From: Bryobacterales bacterium
GTDB taxonomy: Bacteria; Acidobacteriota; Terriglobia; Bryobacterales; Bryobacteraceae
Length of the DNA stretch: 40,743 nt
Assembly (NCBI GenBank): GCA_003142185.1
Contig: PLOR01000051.1
Span: forward strand, 1 to 40,743
Direction: 5' to 3'
Shown here: positions 18,708 to 26,872 of the stretch, piece after piece
Position numbering within the stretch: position 1 is the first letter of the stretch
Layout: each line of letters starts with the position of its first letter
Notes under the pieces: model-generated
Databases searched by the model: none
What the model saw: the letters and a program-made list of their open reading frames with translations, nothing else
Told to the model about the DNA's origin: nothing
Made by a program: the position numbers and the translations under genes

Positions 18708-21647
18708 ATGGACTTGACGCGTAGAGATTTGTTTAAGACCAGTCTGGCCGCGCCGGCTGCGGTTGTGGCGGCGACGGAGACCGCGATCAGCGACGAAGCC
18801 CTCGCCCAAGCCGCTCCGCTCTCGCCCGCGGCTCCCATATCCGGCCGGGAACGCCTGCTGCTCGATTTCGGCTGGCGCTTCCACCTCGGTCATGCCGCTG
18901 ACGTGGCGCAGGATTTCAATTTCAGGGGCAACTTCTCCAAGACCGGAAACTTCGGCCCGGTCGGCACGCTGCTCTTCGACGACAACGACTGGCAGACCGT
19001 CGATCTGCCTCACGACTGGGCCATCGAATTGCCCTTCCAAAACGATCCAGCGCTCACCAGCAAGGGGTTCTATCCGCTGGGGCGCGCGTACCCGGCCACC
19101 AGCATCGGCTGGTATCGCCGCATCTTCGAACTCACGGCTTCGGACGCTGGCAAGCGCATCACCATCGAATTCGATGGCGCGTATCGCGAGGCCACCGTCA
19201 TCTTCAACGGCTTCTACATTGGCAGGCACATCGGCGGCTATGATCCGTTCAGCTTCGACGTAACCGATTTTGCGACTCCCGGCGGCCGCAATGTGCTGCT
19301 GGTCCGCGTCAATGCGACCGAAAGCGACGGTTGGTTCTATGAGGGCGCCGGCATTTACCGGCACGTCTGGCTGGTGAAGACCGCTCCCGTGCACGTGAAG
19401 AAGTGGGGCACGTTCGTGCGCTCGGAGACGCGAGGCGGTGATGCCACGGTCCGGATTCGTACGGAGGTAGAGAACCACGGCAAGGGCGTATTGGGCGCGC
19501 GCGTCCTCTCGACCATCCTCGATCCCGCGGGCAAGGTCGTCGGCAAAGCGGCCACGCTGCCCGAGCCCATCGGGGAAAGCGGAGAGCACATCTATGAGCA
19601 ACAGGTAGCGGTGAAATCGCCCGCGCTATGGTCGCTCGAACAGCGCAATCTGTACAAGCTCGTTACGGAGATCGAAGTGGGCGGCGCAATCGCTGATCGT
19701 TATGAGACGCCCTTCGGCATCCGCATCTGCGCATTCGATCCCGAGAAGGGCTTCCTGCTGAACGGCCAATCCGTCAAGCTCAAGGGAACCTGCAATCACC
19801 AGGATCACGCAGGGGTGGGCGCGGCGGTTCCGGACGCGGTCCAATACTTCCGCGTGCGCAAACTGCAGGAGATGGGCTGCAATGCCCTTCGCACGTCGCA
19901 CAATCCGCCCACGCCGGAACTGCTCAACGCCGCCGACGAGCTGGGCATGCTGGTGTTCGACGAAACTCGCATGATGTCGTCGAACCCCGAAGGCCTGAAC
20001 CAGTTCGAAAACCTGGTCCGGCGCGACCGCAACCACCCCAGCGTCTTTATGTGGTCGATGGGCAATGAGGAAGGTGCGGCGGCCACCGACAAAGGCTTGC
20101 TGATTCTGACGGCGATGAAAGCAGTGTCCACCAAACACGACGGCTCGCGGCTGGTCTCCATCGCGCCGCTCGGCGGCAATAACATGGGCAAGTTCGGGTT
20201 CGCCGCGTGCGATGTGCAGGGCTACAACTACGCCGATCCCGCGGCCGACGCGTTTCATAAACTCAATCCTACGGTCCCCGTGATGGGCACCGAGCAGGTC
20301 AGCGCCGTGGCGACCCGCGGCATTTACGTGATGGACCCGCAGCACGGCTTCGTCGGCTCGTACGATCCTTACACCACCACCGGCCGCGCCTCCTGCGAAG
20401 GTTGGTGGAGCTTCTGCAACGCGCGGCCGTGGCTGGCCGGAGGCTTCATCTGGACGGGGTTCGACTACCGCGGCGAGCCGTCGCCATACGGCTGGCCCAA
20501 CATCAGCTCGCAGTACGGCATTATCGATACCTGCGGTTTTCCGAAGGACAGCTTCTTCTACTTCCAGTCGTGGTGGACGCGAGAACCGGTGCTGCATCTG
20601 CTTCCGCACTGGAACTGGCCGGGGTATGAGGGCAAGGAGATCGCCGTCTGGGTGTACTCGAACCTGGAAACGGTGGAACTGTTCCTCAATGGGCAGAGCC
20701 TCGGCCGCAAGGACATGAAGAACGATTCGCACCTGGCTTGGAACGTCAGGTACGCTCCCGGCACGATTGAGGCGCGCGGATACAAGGATGGCAAGCAGGT
20801 GATGACGGCGAAGCGCGAGACCGCGGGTCCGGCGGCGAGGCTCGTGCTCACAGCGGATCGCACAGAGATTTCGGCCGATGGCGAGGACGTGGCGATGTTC
20901 GCGATCGAGGTGCAGGACTCGCAGGGCCGGGTCGTGCCGACCGCCGATAACCAGGTGAGTTTCCGGGTTTACGGCGAGGGCCGCGTGATCGGCGTCGGCA
21001 ACGGCGACCCCACCAGCCAAGAATCCGACAAAGGCAGTTCGCGCAAAACATTCTCCGGGTTGTGTATGGCCATCGTGCAATCCACCAAGACGGCGGGGAA
21101 CCTTGCGGTCGAGGCAGGCTCGCCCGGATTGGCGCTGGCCAGCGTCACAATTGTGTCGAACGCTGTGAAGCTGCGCCCGCAGGTTGCGGTTTGGGAGCGC
21201 GAGGTCCCGGAAGGCACGGGCATCACAGGCCTATGGAGGCCGGTAGCCGCCGCCGAGGGTCCGGGAGGCTTCGGAGCCAGCCAGGTATTCACCTTCCGGT
21301 TGAATGGGAGTTCGCTCACGGGAACCATTGAGAGCGCCGGCCGCGGCGGCGACGCAACCGTCGCGATCGAAGATGGACGCGTGGTTGGTGGCGCCAACAT
21401 CTCCTTCAAAGCCGCCAACGCTGTTTACACCGGAGCGCTGAATGGGGACGCGATCGAGTTGCAGCGGACTGGCGGAGACCCAAATCGCGGGCGCCCGGTC
21501 CCACCCGAGCCTTCCGGACCGCGCCCGGCTATCGGCCCACCGCCCGACGGTTCGGACCCATCGCATCCATCTTTCGTCGGCCTTGGGGAGAGCGGACGCG
21601 GGCCGCAAACGCCCGCGCCGATCGTCCTTCACAGGACCAAGCGGTAG
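18708..21647 (+). CDS. Tat-exported glycoside hydrolase family 2 (beta-galactosidase-like)
   Basis: A 979-residue secreted glycosidase. The Tat signal (TRRDLFK then a long Ala-rich h-region to about residue 34) is followed by a GH2 jelly-roll sugar-binding domain with DDNDWQTVDLPHDWAIELPF near residue 90, an immunoglobulin-like domain and the TIM barrel from about 350. The catalytic acid/base lies in WSMGNEEGAA near 450 and the probable nucleophile in VPVMGTEQVSA near 525. Downstream are a DUF4982-like and an Ig-like domain (about 640-820) and an extra beta-rich domain ending in a proline-rich tail. Likely substrates are plant or microbial beta-galactosides. GGGAG precedes the ATG. The extra C-terminal 150 residues are unusual for the family. 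Confidence 0.92.
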   Translation: MDLTRRDLFKTSLAAPAAVVAATETAISDEALAQAAPLSPAAPISGRERLLLDFGWRFHLGHAADVAQDFNFRGNFSKTGNFGPVGTLLFDDNDWQTVDLPHDWAIELPFQNDPALTSKGFYPLGRAYPATSIGWYRRIFELTASDAGKRITIEFDGAYREATVIFNGFYIGRHIGGYDPFSFDVTDFATPGGRNVLLVRVNATESDGWFYEGAGIYRHVWLVKTAPVHVKKWGTFVRSETRGGDATVRIRTEVENHGKGVLGARVLSTILDPAGKVVGKAATLPEPIGESGEHIYEQQVAVKSPALWSLEQRNLYKLVTEIEVGGAIADRYETPFGIRICAFDPEKGFLLNGQSVKLKGTCNHQDHAGVGAAVPDAVQYFRVRKLQEMGCNALRTSHNPPTPELLNAADELGMLVFDETRMMSSNPEGLNQFENLVRRDRNHPSVFMWSMGNEEGAAATDKGLLILTAMKAVSTKHDGSRLVSIAPLGGNNMGKFGFAACDVQGYNYADPAADAFHKLNPTVPVMGTEQVSAVATRGIYVMDPQHGFVGSYDPYTTTGRASCEGWWSFCNARPWLAGGFIWTGFDYRGEPSPYGWPNISSQYGIIDTCGFPKDSFFYFQSWWTREPVLHLLPHWNWPGYEGKEIAVWVYSNLETVELFLNGQSLGRKDMKNDSHLAWNVRYAPGTIEARGYKDGKQVMTAKRETAGPAARLVLTADRTEISADGEDVAMFAIEVQDSQGRVVPTADNQVSFRVYGEGRVIGVGNGDPTSQESDKGSSRKTFSGLCMAIVQSTKTAGNLAVEAGSPGLALASVTIVSNAVKLRPQVAVWEREVPEGTGITGLWRPVAAAEGPGGFGASQVFTFRLNGSSLTGTIESAGRGGDATVAIEDGRVVGGANISFKAANAVYTGALNGDAIELQRTGGDPNRGRPVPPEPSGPRPAIGPPPDGSDPSHPSFVGLGESGRGPQTPAPIVLHRTKR

Positions 21648-21833
21648 ATCAGAGCCGCGCGCGTCGGCCGGCGGGTGCTCTAACGCACTTTCACCGCCCC
21701 ATCAGGTCTGAAAAGTGGTATTTCGGCACAAAGAACCGAACACGTTCTCCATTGAGCCCAACGTAGAACCAGCAACTTGCGAACACTAGTGAATGGCACC
21801 CTAGATGCTCGCGGAGTCCGGCATCTGCCTGCC

Positions 21834-21874
21834 ATGACGGAAATCACCGGGCCACAGCCCGGTTCGATCCTTCT
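21834..21874 (+). repeat. xseB: Direct repeat, copy 1: decayed xseB start
   Basis: About 41 bases nearly identical to the first codons of the intact xseB at 22716-22756: three substitutions and one inserted C, which breaks the frame. It reads MTEITGPQP where xseB has MAENTGPQP. It lies 882 bases upstream of the real start, on the other side of the deacetylase gene. Confidence 0.8.
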
Positions 21875-21888
21875 GAGGGCGACTAGGG

Positions 21889-21935
21889 GCTGTTTGAAGT
21901 GGGAGTCCATCGATGCGACTTCCGCGCCAAACAGC
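21889..21935 (+). repeat. Hairpin upstream of the deacetylase gene
   Basis: Two 19-base arms (21889-21907 and 21917-21935) around a 9-base loop, with four non-pairing positions. The ribosome binding site follows directly, so the hairpin could affect expression of the deacetylase or mark the element end. Confidence 0.6.
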
Positions 21936-21959
21936 AGCGACCACGGAGGAGCATCTGGC

Positions 21960-22604
21960 ATGAGCCAGGGGACTTACTATCACGGGCGCCGCGACCAGCC
22001 AACGGTGGCGTTAACATTTGACGACGGCCCTAACCCGCCACGAACCGATGAAATTCTGGAAATATTGGCTTCCCGTGGTGCGCGCGCGACTTTCTTTGTC
22101 ATCGGCAAGTGGGTTGAACGATGGCCCGATGGTTTAAGGCGTATGCTCCAGGCGGGACATGCAATTGGGAATCATAGCTATAGCCATAGCCGGCCGGCGG
22201 CGGACTTTGACCGGGCGGACGCGGTCATCGGAAACCTTACAGGAATGCCCACGAGGTTTCTGCGGGCCCCTTACTTCGATTACAGCCGCTGCGGCCAATC
22301 GGCGGTGGCCATGTCGTCTTCCGTGAGAACCGTCCATTGCGACGTGAATCCCAGCGACTACTTGCCTCGCGACCCCGACCGGATAGTATCCGAATGTCTT
22401 CGAGCTCGGAGCGGATCGATCATTGTCTTGCATGACGGCGCAGAGCATGACGACAAGCGGTTGGCTCGGCCGATGCCCCTGGTGGCCGCGCTACCGCGCA
22501 TTATTGACGGACTGACGTCGAAGGGTTACAGGTTGGTCGGGCTGGACGAGATGGAATTGGTTGAAGGAGAAGAGCTGACGGCCTTTGCCTCCAGCCCCAG
22601 GTGA
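21960..22604 (+). CDS. Polysaccharide deacetylase (NodB homology, CE4)
   Basis: Metal-dependent N- or O-deacetylase fold, 214 residues. NodB motifs: VALTFDDGPNPP (motif 1, metal Asp) near residue 16, IGNHSYSHSRP (motif 2, two metal His) near 68, FLRAPYFDYS (motif 3) near 98, and a late IIVLHDGAEHDD near 155 with the final catalytic His. The start is the ATG at 21960, after GGAGGAGC. The frame is open further upstream, but that region holds a decayed xseB start. No signal peptide is present, so it acts in the cytoplasm or is exported in another way, unusual for an enzyme of cell wall glycans. It lies between two copies of the xseB start, consistent with being inserted DNA. Confidence 0.87.
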   Translation: MSQGTYYHGRRDQPTVALTFDDGPNPPRTDEILEILASRGARATFFVIGKWVERWPDGLRRMLQAGHAIGNHSYSHSRPAADFDRADAVIGNLTGMPTRFLRAPYFDYSRCGQSAVAMSSSVRTVHCDVNPSDYLPRDPDRIVSECLRARSGSIIVLHDGAEHDDKRLARPMPLVAALPRIIDGLTSKGYRLVGLDEMELVEGEELTAFASSPR

Positions 22605-22715
22605 GGCTGCACAGCGACAGGTTGGCCCTCAGCCTCTCGCCACAGCGTCGCTGCCCGCGGCCAAATCCCATCCAAATCCATCTTTACCCGCTGGGCCGCT
22701 TGCTAGAATCTACCT

Positions 22716-22756
22716 ATGGCGGAAAATACCGGGCCACAGCCGGTTCGATCCTTCGA
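22716..22756 (+). repeat. Direct repeat, copy 2: intact xseB start
   Basis: Counterpart of the copy at 21834. This is the functional copy, continuous with the complete xseB reading frame. Confidence 0.8.
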
Positions 22757-22973
22757 AGCTTCTCTGGAAGATCTCGAGAAGGTGGTGAAGGAATTGGAAG
22801 GCGGAGACCTGCCGCTGGAGCGTTCGCTCGAGCTGTTCGAACGCGGCATGAGCCTCTCCGGCGAATGCCGCAAGCAGCTCGAGGCGGCGGAAACGCGGGT
22901 CGAGATTCTGCTGCGCAAGGAAGGCAAGATCGCCGCCGAGCCGTTCCGTCCGGAGGAAACGGAGAAAGCATGA
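22716..22973 (+). CDS. xseB: Exodeoxyribonuclease VII small subunit
   Basis: Small subunit of exonuclease VII, which degrades single-stranded DNA in repair. The 85-residue length is typical. The core reads [20 protein letters not shown] followed by [16 protein letters not shown], the two-helix hairpin of XseB. Its stop overlaps the ATG of ispA (ATGA). It is the first gene of a five-gene operon; the large subunit xseA is not in the window. Its first 41 bases also occur upstream at 21834, so its native promoter region may have been displaced by the deacetylase insertion. Confidence 0.95.
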   Translation: MAENTGPQPVRSFEASLEDLEKVVKELEGGDLPLERSLELFERGMSLSGECRKQLEAAETRVEILLRKEGKIAAEPFRPEETEKA

Positions 22974-23851
22974 ACCTGCGCGACTACCTCGCCGTGCAGC
23001 AACATCTGGTGGATGCCGAACTGGACAGGCTGACGCCGCCTGAAACGACGCCTCCCGCGACGATTCACCGCGCCATGCGCTACAGTCTGTTCGCCGGCGG
23101 CAAGCGCATCCGGCCGGTGCTGTGCCTGGAAGCCGCGCGCACGGTGGCGGGCGAAGTGGAAGGCGCGGTGACGGCGGCCTGCCCGCTCGAGCTGATCCAC
23201 ACCTACTCGCTGATTCACGACGATCTGCCGGCGCTCGATAACGACGATTACCGGCGCGGCAAGCTGACCAACCACAAAGTGTTCGGCGACGCGATGGCGA
23301 TTCTCGCCGGCGATGCGCTGCTGACGCTGGCGTTTCAGGTGCTTGCCGAGCTACCCGCGCCAGCGGATCGCAAGGTGCGGCTGATGGCGGAACTGGCCAC
23401 CGCGTCGGGCACCGTGGGCGGCATGATCGGCGGCCAGGTGGCGGATCTGGAAGGGGAAGGGAAGCCGCCCGATGCGGCGCTGCTCGAATCCATCCATCGC
23501 GCTAAGACCGGCGCGCTGCTGCGGGCCAGCCTGCGGATGGGCGCCATTTACGCGGGCGCGACCGACGCGCAATACGCGGCGCTCTCCTGCTACGGCGAGC
23601 ACATCGGCCTGGCTTTTCAGATCGTCGACGACATATTGGACGTGGAAGAATCCTCCGAGGCTCTCGGCAAAACCGCCGGCAAGGACGCCGCCCAGCACAA
23701 GATCACCTTCCCCGCGGTCTACGGCCTGGAAGTGTCGCGGACCATGGCCGAAGCCGAGTGCGCCCGCGCGCACCAGGTGCTGGAGCCATTCGGCGAGCGC
23801 GCCGCGCGGCTGCATGAGCTGGCCGACCTGATTGTCCGCCGCAAGTCATGA
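22970..23851 (+). CDS. ispA: Polyprenyl synthetase, farnesyl or geranylgeranyl diphosphate synthase
   Basis: Trans-prenyltransferase of 293 residues that builds C15 or C20 diphosphates from isopentenyl and dimethylallyl diphosphate. Visible are [15 protein letters not shown] near residue 43, the first Asp-rich motif [11 protein letters not shown] near 82-92, GDALLTLAF near 112, [11 protein letters not shown] near 153 and the second Asp-rich motif [12 protein letters not shown] near 219. The spacing of DDLPALD is the type II pattern typical of bacterial FPP synthases. It starts in the ATGA overlap with xseB and ends in an ATGA overlap with tlyA. Its product would also feed squalene and the hopanoid pathway that includes hpnE further along. 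Confidence 0.94.
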   Translation: MNLRDYLAVQQHLVDAELDRLTPPETTPPATIHRAMRYSLFAGGKRIRPVLCLEAARTVAGEVEGAVTAACPLELIHTYSLIHDDLPALDNDDYRRGKLTNHKVFGDAMAILAGDALLTLAFQVLAELPAPADRKVRLMAELATASGTVGGMIGGQVADLEGEGKPPDAALLESIHRAKTGALLRASLRMGAIYAGATDAQYAALSCYGEHIGLAFQIVDDILDVEESSEALGKTAGKDAAQHKITFPAVYGLEVSRTMAEAECARAHQVLEPFGERAARLHELADLIVRRKS

Positions 23852-24570
23852 AGACGCGGCTGGACCGGCTGCTGGTGGAACGCGGTCTCGCCGAAACGCG
23901 CGAGAAGGCGCAAGCACTCATCATGGCCGGCGAGGTGCTGGTGGACGGCCACAAAGCGGCCAAGCCCGGCCAGGGTGCGTCGGCGGAGGCGGTGCTCGAA
24001 GTGTTGGCGCGTCCGCCCTACGTGAGCCGCGGCGGATTCAAACTCGCCGAAGCGCTGCGGCATTGGAATATCGACGTCGCTGGCTGGGTCTGCCTGGACG
24101 TCGGCTCCTCCACCGGCGGCTTCACCGATGTGCTGCTGCAAGCGGGCGCCGCGCGCGTTCACGCGGTGGATGTCGGCTCCGGACAGCTCGATTGGAAACT
24201 GCGCACCGATCCGCGGGTGGTGGTGCACGATAGGATCAACGCGCGCCATCTGGCAGCCAGCGAGATCGGTGAAGCGGTGGATCTGGCCACCTGCGACGTC
24301 AGCTTCATTTCGGTCACCCTGATTCTGCCGGCTATCGCGCCGCTGCTCCGCCCCACTGGGCAAGTAGTTATACTGGTCAAACCGCAGTTTGAAGCTGGCC
24401 GCGGGCAAGTGGGCAAGGGCGGTATTGTGCGCCGGCCCGAAATCCACCAGGCGGCGTGCCAGCGGGTCGAACGGGCCGCGGCGGATCTCGGCTTCCGCAC
24501 CGATGTGATCGAAAGCCCCATCCTCGGCGCCGAAGGGAACAAGGAGTTCCTGCTCTATGCCCACCATTAG
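23848..24570 (+). CDS. tlyA: TlyA family rRNA 2'-O-methyltransferase
   Basis: Methylates ribose positions in 16S and/or 23S rRNA; historically annotated as hemolysin A. The 240 residues contain an S4 RNA-binding domain (residues 1-60, RLDRLLVERGLAETREKA), then an FtsJ-like methyltransferase: SRGGFKLAEAL near 64, SAM-binding CLDVGSSTGGFTD near 82, DVGSGQLDWKL near 108, CDVSFISVTLILPAI near 149 and LVKPQFEAGR near 176. It overlaps ispA by four bases and nadK by 14 bases, which implies coupled translation in the operon. Confidence 0.93.
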   Translation: MKTRLDRLLVERGLAETREKAQALIMAGEVLVDGHKAAKPGQGASAEAVLEVLARPPYVSRGGFKLAEALRHWNIDVAGWVCLDVGSSTGGFTDVLLQAGAARVHAVDVGSGQLDWKLRTDPRVVVHDRINARHLAASEIGEAVDLATCDVSFISVTLILPAIAPLLRPTGQVVILVKPQFEAGRGQVGKGGIVRRPEIHQAACQRVERAAADLGFRTDVIESPILGAEGNKEFLLYAHH

Positions 24571-25420
24571 TACCGTCGGCATTTGTTCCAAGCCGAATTC
24601 GCCGGAAGGGCTCGCCGTGGTGCCGCGTCTGCTCGAGTGGCTACAAGAGCGCTCGATCGCGGTGCGCTGCGACATGGAGACGGCCGCTTACGCGCCGGCG
24701 GCGCTGGGCTGGCCCCGCAGTGACGTTCCGCCGGGCTGCGACCTGGTGATCGTGCTCGGCGGCGATGGCACGCTGCTTTCCGCCGCCCGCGCTATCGGCA
24801 AGCTGGAGATTCCGCTGTTTGCCGTCAACCTGGGCGGCTTGGGATTCCTCACCGCCATCACCATCGACGAAATCTATCCCGAGCTGGAGCGCGCTTTTCG
24901 CGGCGAACACCGCATCGCCAGGCGCAAGCTGCTCTCCACCGAAGTGGTGCGCGGCGACGAAGTAGTGGCGTCTTACCAGGCGCTTAACGACGCCGTGCTG
25001 ACCAAAGCGGCCATCGCGCGCATGATCGATCTGGAAGCCTGGGTGGACCAGCAGCTCGTCTGCGAGTATAAGGCCGATGGGCTGATCATTTCCACTCCCA
25101 CCGGCTCGACGGCGTACTCGCTGTCGGCCGGCGGCCCGGTCATTTTTCCGGCGGTGCCGGCCATTTGCCTGACGCCCATCTGCCCGCACACGCTCACCAA
25201 TCGCCCCGTGCTGGTGCCGGAAACCAGCGTGATCCGCATCCTGGCGCACAATCCGAATGAATCCACTTACCTGACGATTGATGGCCAGGTGGGCGGCCCG
25301 ATTGCCGAGGGCGACGCGATTGTGTGCCGCGCCTCGAACTACGCCCTCCATTTGATCCGGCCGCCGCACGCCAGGTTCTTCGACGTGCTGCGGCAGAAGC
25401 TGGATTGGGGCAAGCGATGA
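24557..25420 (+). CDS. nadK: NAD kinase
   Basis: Phosphorylates NAD to NADP (EC 2.7.1.23). The 287-residue protein shows the diagnostic GGDGTLLSAAR near residues 63-73, NLGGLGFLTAI near 90, the KADGLIISTPTGSTAYSLSA segment near 170-192 with GGPV, and a C-terminal LTIDGQVGG. The ATG lies 14 bases inside tlyA, and the stop overlaps the next start in ATGA. The order xseB-ispA-tlyA-nadK is a common bacterial housekeeping arrangement. Confidence 0.95.
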   Translation: MPTISTVGICSKPNSPEGLAVVPRLLEWLQERSIAVRCDMETAAYAPAALGWPRSDVPPGCDLVIVLGGDGTLLSAARAIGKLEIPLFAVNLGGLGFLTAITIDEIYPELERAFRGEHRIARRKLLSTEVVRGDEVVASYQALNDAVLTKAAIARMIDLEAWVDQQLVCEYKADGLIISTPTGSTAYSLSAGGPVIFPAVPAICLTPICPHTLTNRPVLVPETSVIRILAHNPNESTYLTIDGQVGGPIAEGDAIVCRASNYALHLIRPPHARFFDVLRQKLDWGKR

Positions 25421-26619
25421 AGCGCCCGTCGCTGACGGCGTGGATCTTCATCGGCATGGCGGCCGGCGTGGCCGTGGGCGCGCTGGCTCCCTCGTTCGCG
25501 CGGCAACTGGCGCCCGTGAGCAACGTGTTCCTGCGCTTGATTCGCTCCATCATCGCGCCGCTGATCTTCGCGACCCTGGTGGCGGGCATCGCCGGCGCGG
25601 GCGATCTGAAGCGCATGGGCCGAGTCGGCGTCAAGGCCATCGTCTATTTTGAAATCGTCACCACCCTGGCCTTGTTCCTGGGCCTCGCGGCGGTGAACCT
25701 GGCGCGGCCGGGCGAAGGCGTTCCGATGGGCGCGGGCGGCGCGGAGTTGGGTGCGACACAAGCACCGCCGGCTACGCTCGGCGCCATTCTGGAACACGTT
25801 TTCCCCGCCAGCATCATCGACGCCATGGCGCGCAATGACGTGCTGCAAGTGGTGGTCTTCGCGTTCCTGTTCGGCGCCGCCTGCGCGGCCATCGGCGCGA
25901 AGTCGCTGCCGGTGGTCGAGTTTTGCGCGTCGCTCTCGGAAGTGATGTTCCGCTACACCAAGTATGTGATGTACCTGGCGCCGCTCGGCGTGGGCGCGGC
26001 CATCGCGGTCACGGTCGGCTCCAAGGGCGTCGGCGTTCTGTTTGGATTGGGCAAGCTGATCGGCACCATGTATGTCACCGCGGTGCTGTTCGTGCTGCTG
26101 GTGCTGGTTCCGGTGGTGATCCTGTTTCGCATTCCGGCCCGCCGCTTTTATCGTGCCGTGCGCCAGCCGTTCCTGATCGCCTTTTCCACCGCGTCGAGCG
26201 AAGCCGCATTGCCGCTGGCGCTCGAAAACATGGAAGAGTTCGGCGTTCCTAAACACATCGTGGGATTCGTGCTTCCCACCGGCTACAGTTTCAACCTGGA
26301 CGGCAGCACGCTGTACCTCTCGATTGCTGCGATCTTCGTCGCGCAGGGAGCCGGCATCCACCTGTCTCTCGGCCAGCAACTGGTCATCATGCTGACCCTG
26401 ATGCTGACCAGCAAAGGCGTGGCCGGCGTCCCGCGCGCCGCCATCGTCATCCTGACCGGGACCCTCGCCACATTCCATCTGCCAATGGAAGGCATCGCCG
26501 TCCTGCTGGGCGTCGACGCCGTACTCGACATGGCACGCACCTCGATCAACGTCCTAGGCAACTGCTTGGCGAGCGCGGTGGTGGCCAGGTGGGAGGGGTA
26601 TGGGCTGGAGGCAAGGTGA
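25417..26619 (+). CDS. Dicarboxylate/amino acid:cation symporter (DAACS family)
   Basis: Sodium- or proton-coupled importer of glutamate, aspartate or C4-dicarboxylates. The 400-residue protein has about eight transmembrane helices. The first re-entrant hairpin has STASSEAALPLALENM near residue 264, after which come the GFVLPTGYSFNLDGSTLYL signature near 290-308 and the second hairpin MLTSKGVAGVPRAAIVILTG near 330-349. The last substrate-contact helix has LDMARTSINVLGNCLA near 377. The ATG at 25417 overlaps the nadK stop; an open frame extends upstream within nadK but is not the start. It is the last gene of the xseB operon. Which substrate it carries cannot be read safely. Confidence 0.93.
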   Translation: MKRPSLTAWIFIGMAAGVAVGALAPSFARQLAPVSNVFLRLIRSIIAPLIFATLVAGIAGAGDLKRMGRVGVKAIVYFEIVTTLALFLGLAAVNLARPGEGVPMGAGGAELGATQAPPATLGAILEHVFPASIIDAMARNDVLQVVVFAFLFGAACAAIGAKSLPVVEFCASLSEVMFRYTKYVMYLAPLGVGAAIAVTVGSKGVGVLFGLGKLIGTMYVTAVLFVLLVLVPVVILFRIPARRFYRAVRQPFLIAFSTASSEAALPLALENMEEFGVPKHIVGFVLPTGYSFNLDGSTLYLSIAAIFVAQGAGIHLSLGQQLVIMLTLMLTSKGVAGVPRAAIVILTGTLATFHLPMEGIAVLLGVDAVLDMARTSINVLGNCLASAVVARWEGYGLEAR

Positions 26620-26872
26620 AAAATGCGTCTGTCCCCTTTAGCCTTACTAAAAACAAGCTCTCGGTACAAAATCGGTACAATCTGCATGCGCAAGACGGTC
26701 ATTATGGCTGTCTCCAAGGATTCCAACGCGCCAACGGGAATCGAAACCGGTTCGCGCGCCCCGAATAGCTTTCGGACTCAACTCCCGTATTGTCGATACC
26801 CTTCCTTTGGCGATCCCTCCACAATGGAACAGGTCCATAGTACGGGTTGGCTGTTCTACGTTCGGATCGAAC

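Noticed and set aside
25339-26478. 379-codon minus-strand frame opposite the cation symporter
   Set aside because: Antisense shadow rich in Gln, His, Asp and Arg, with no start signals.
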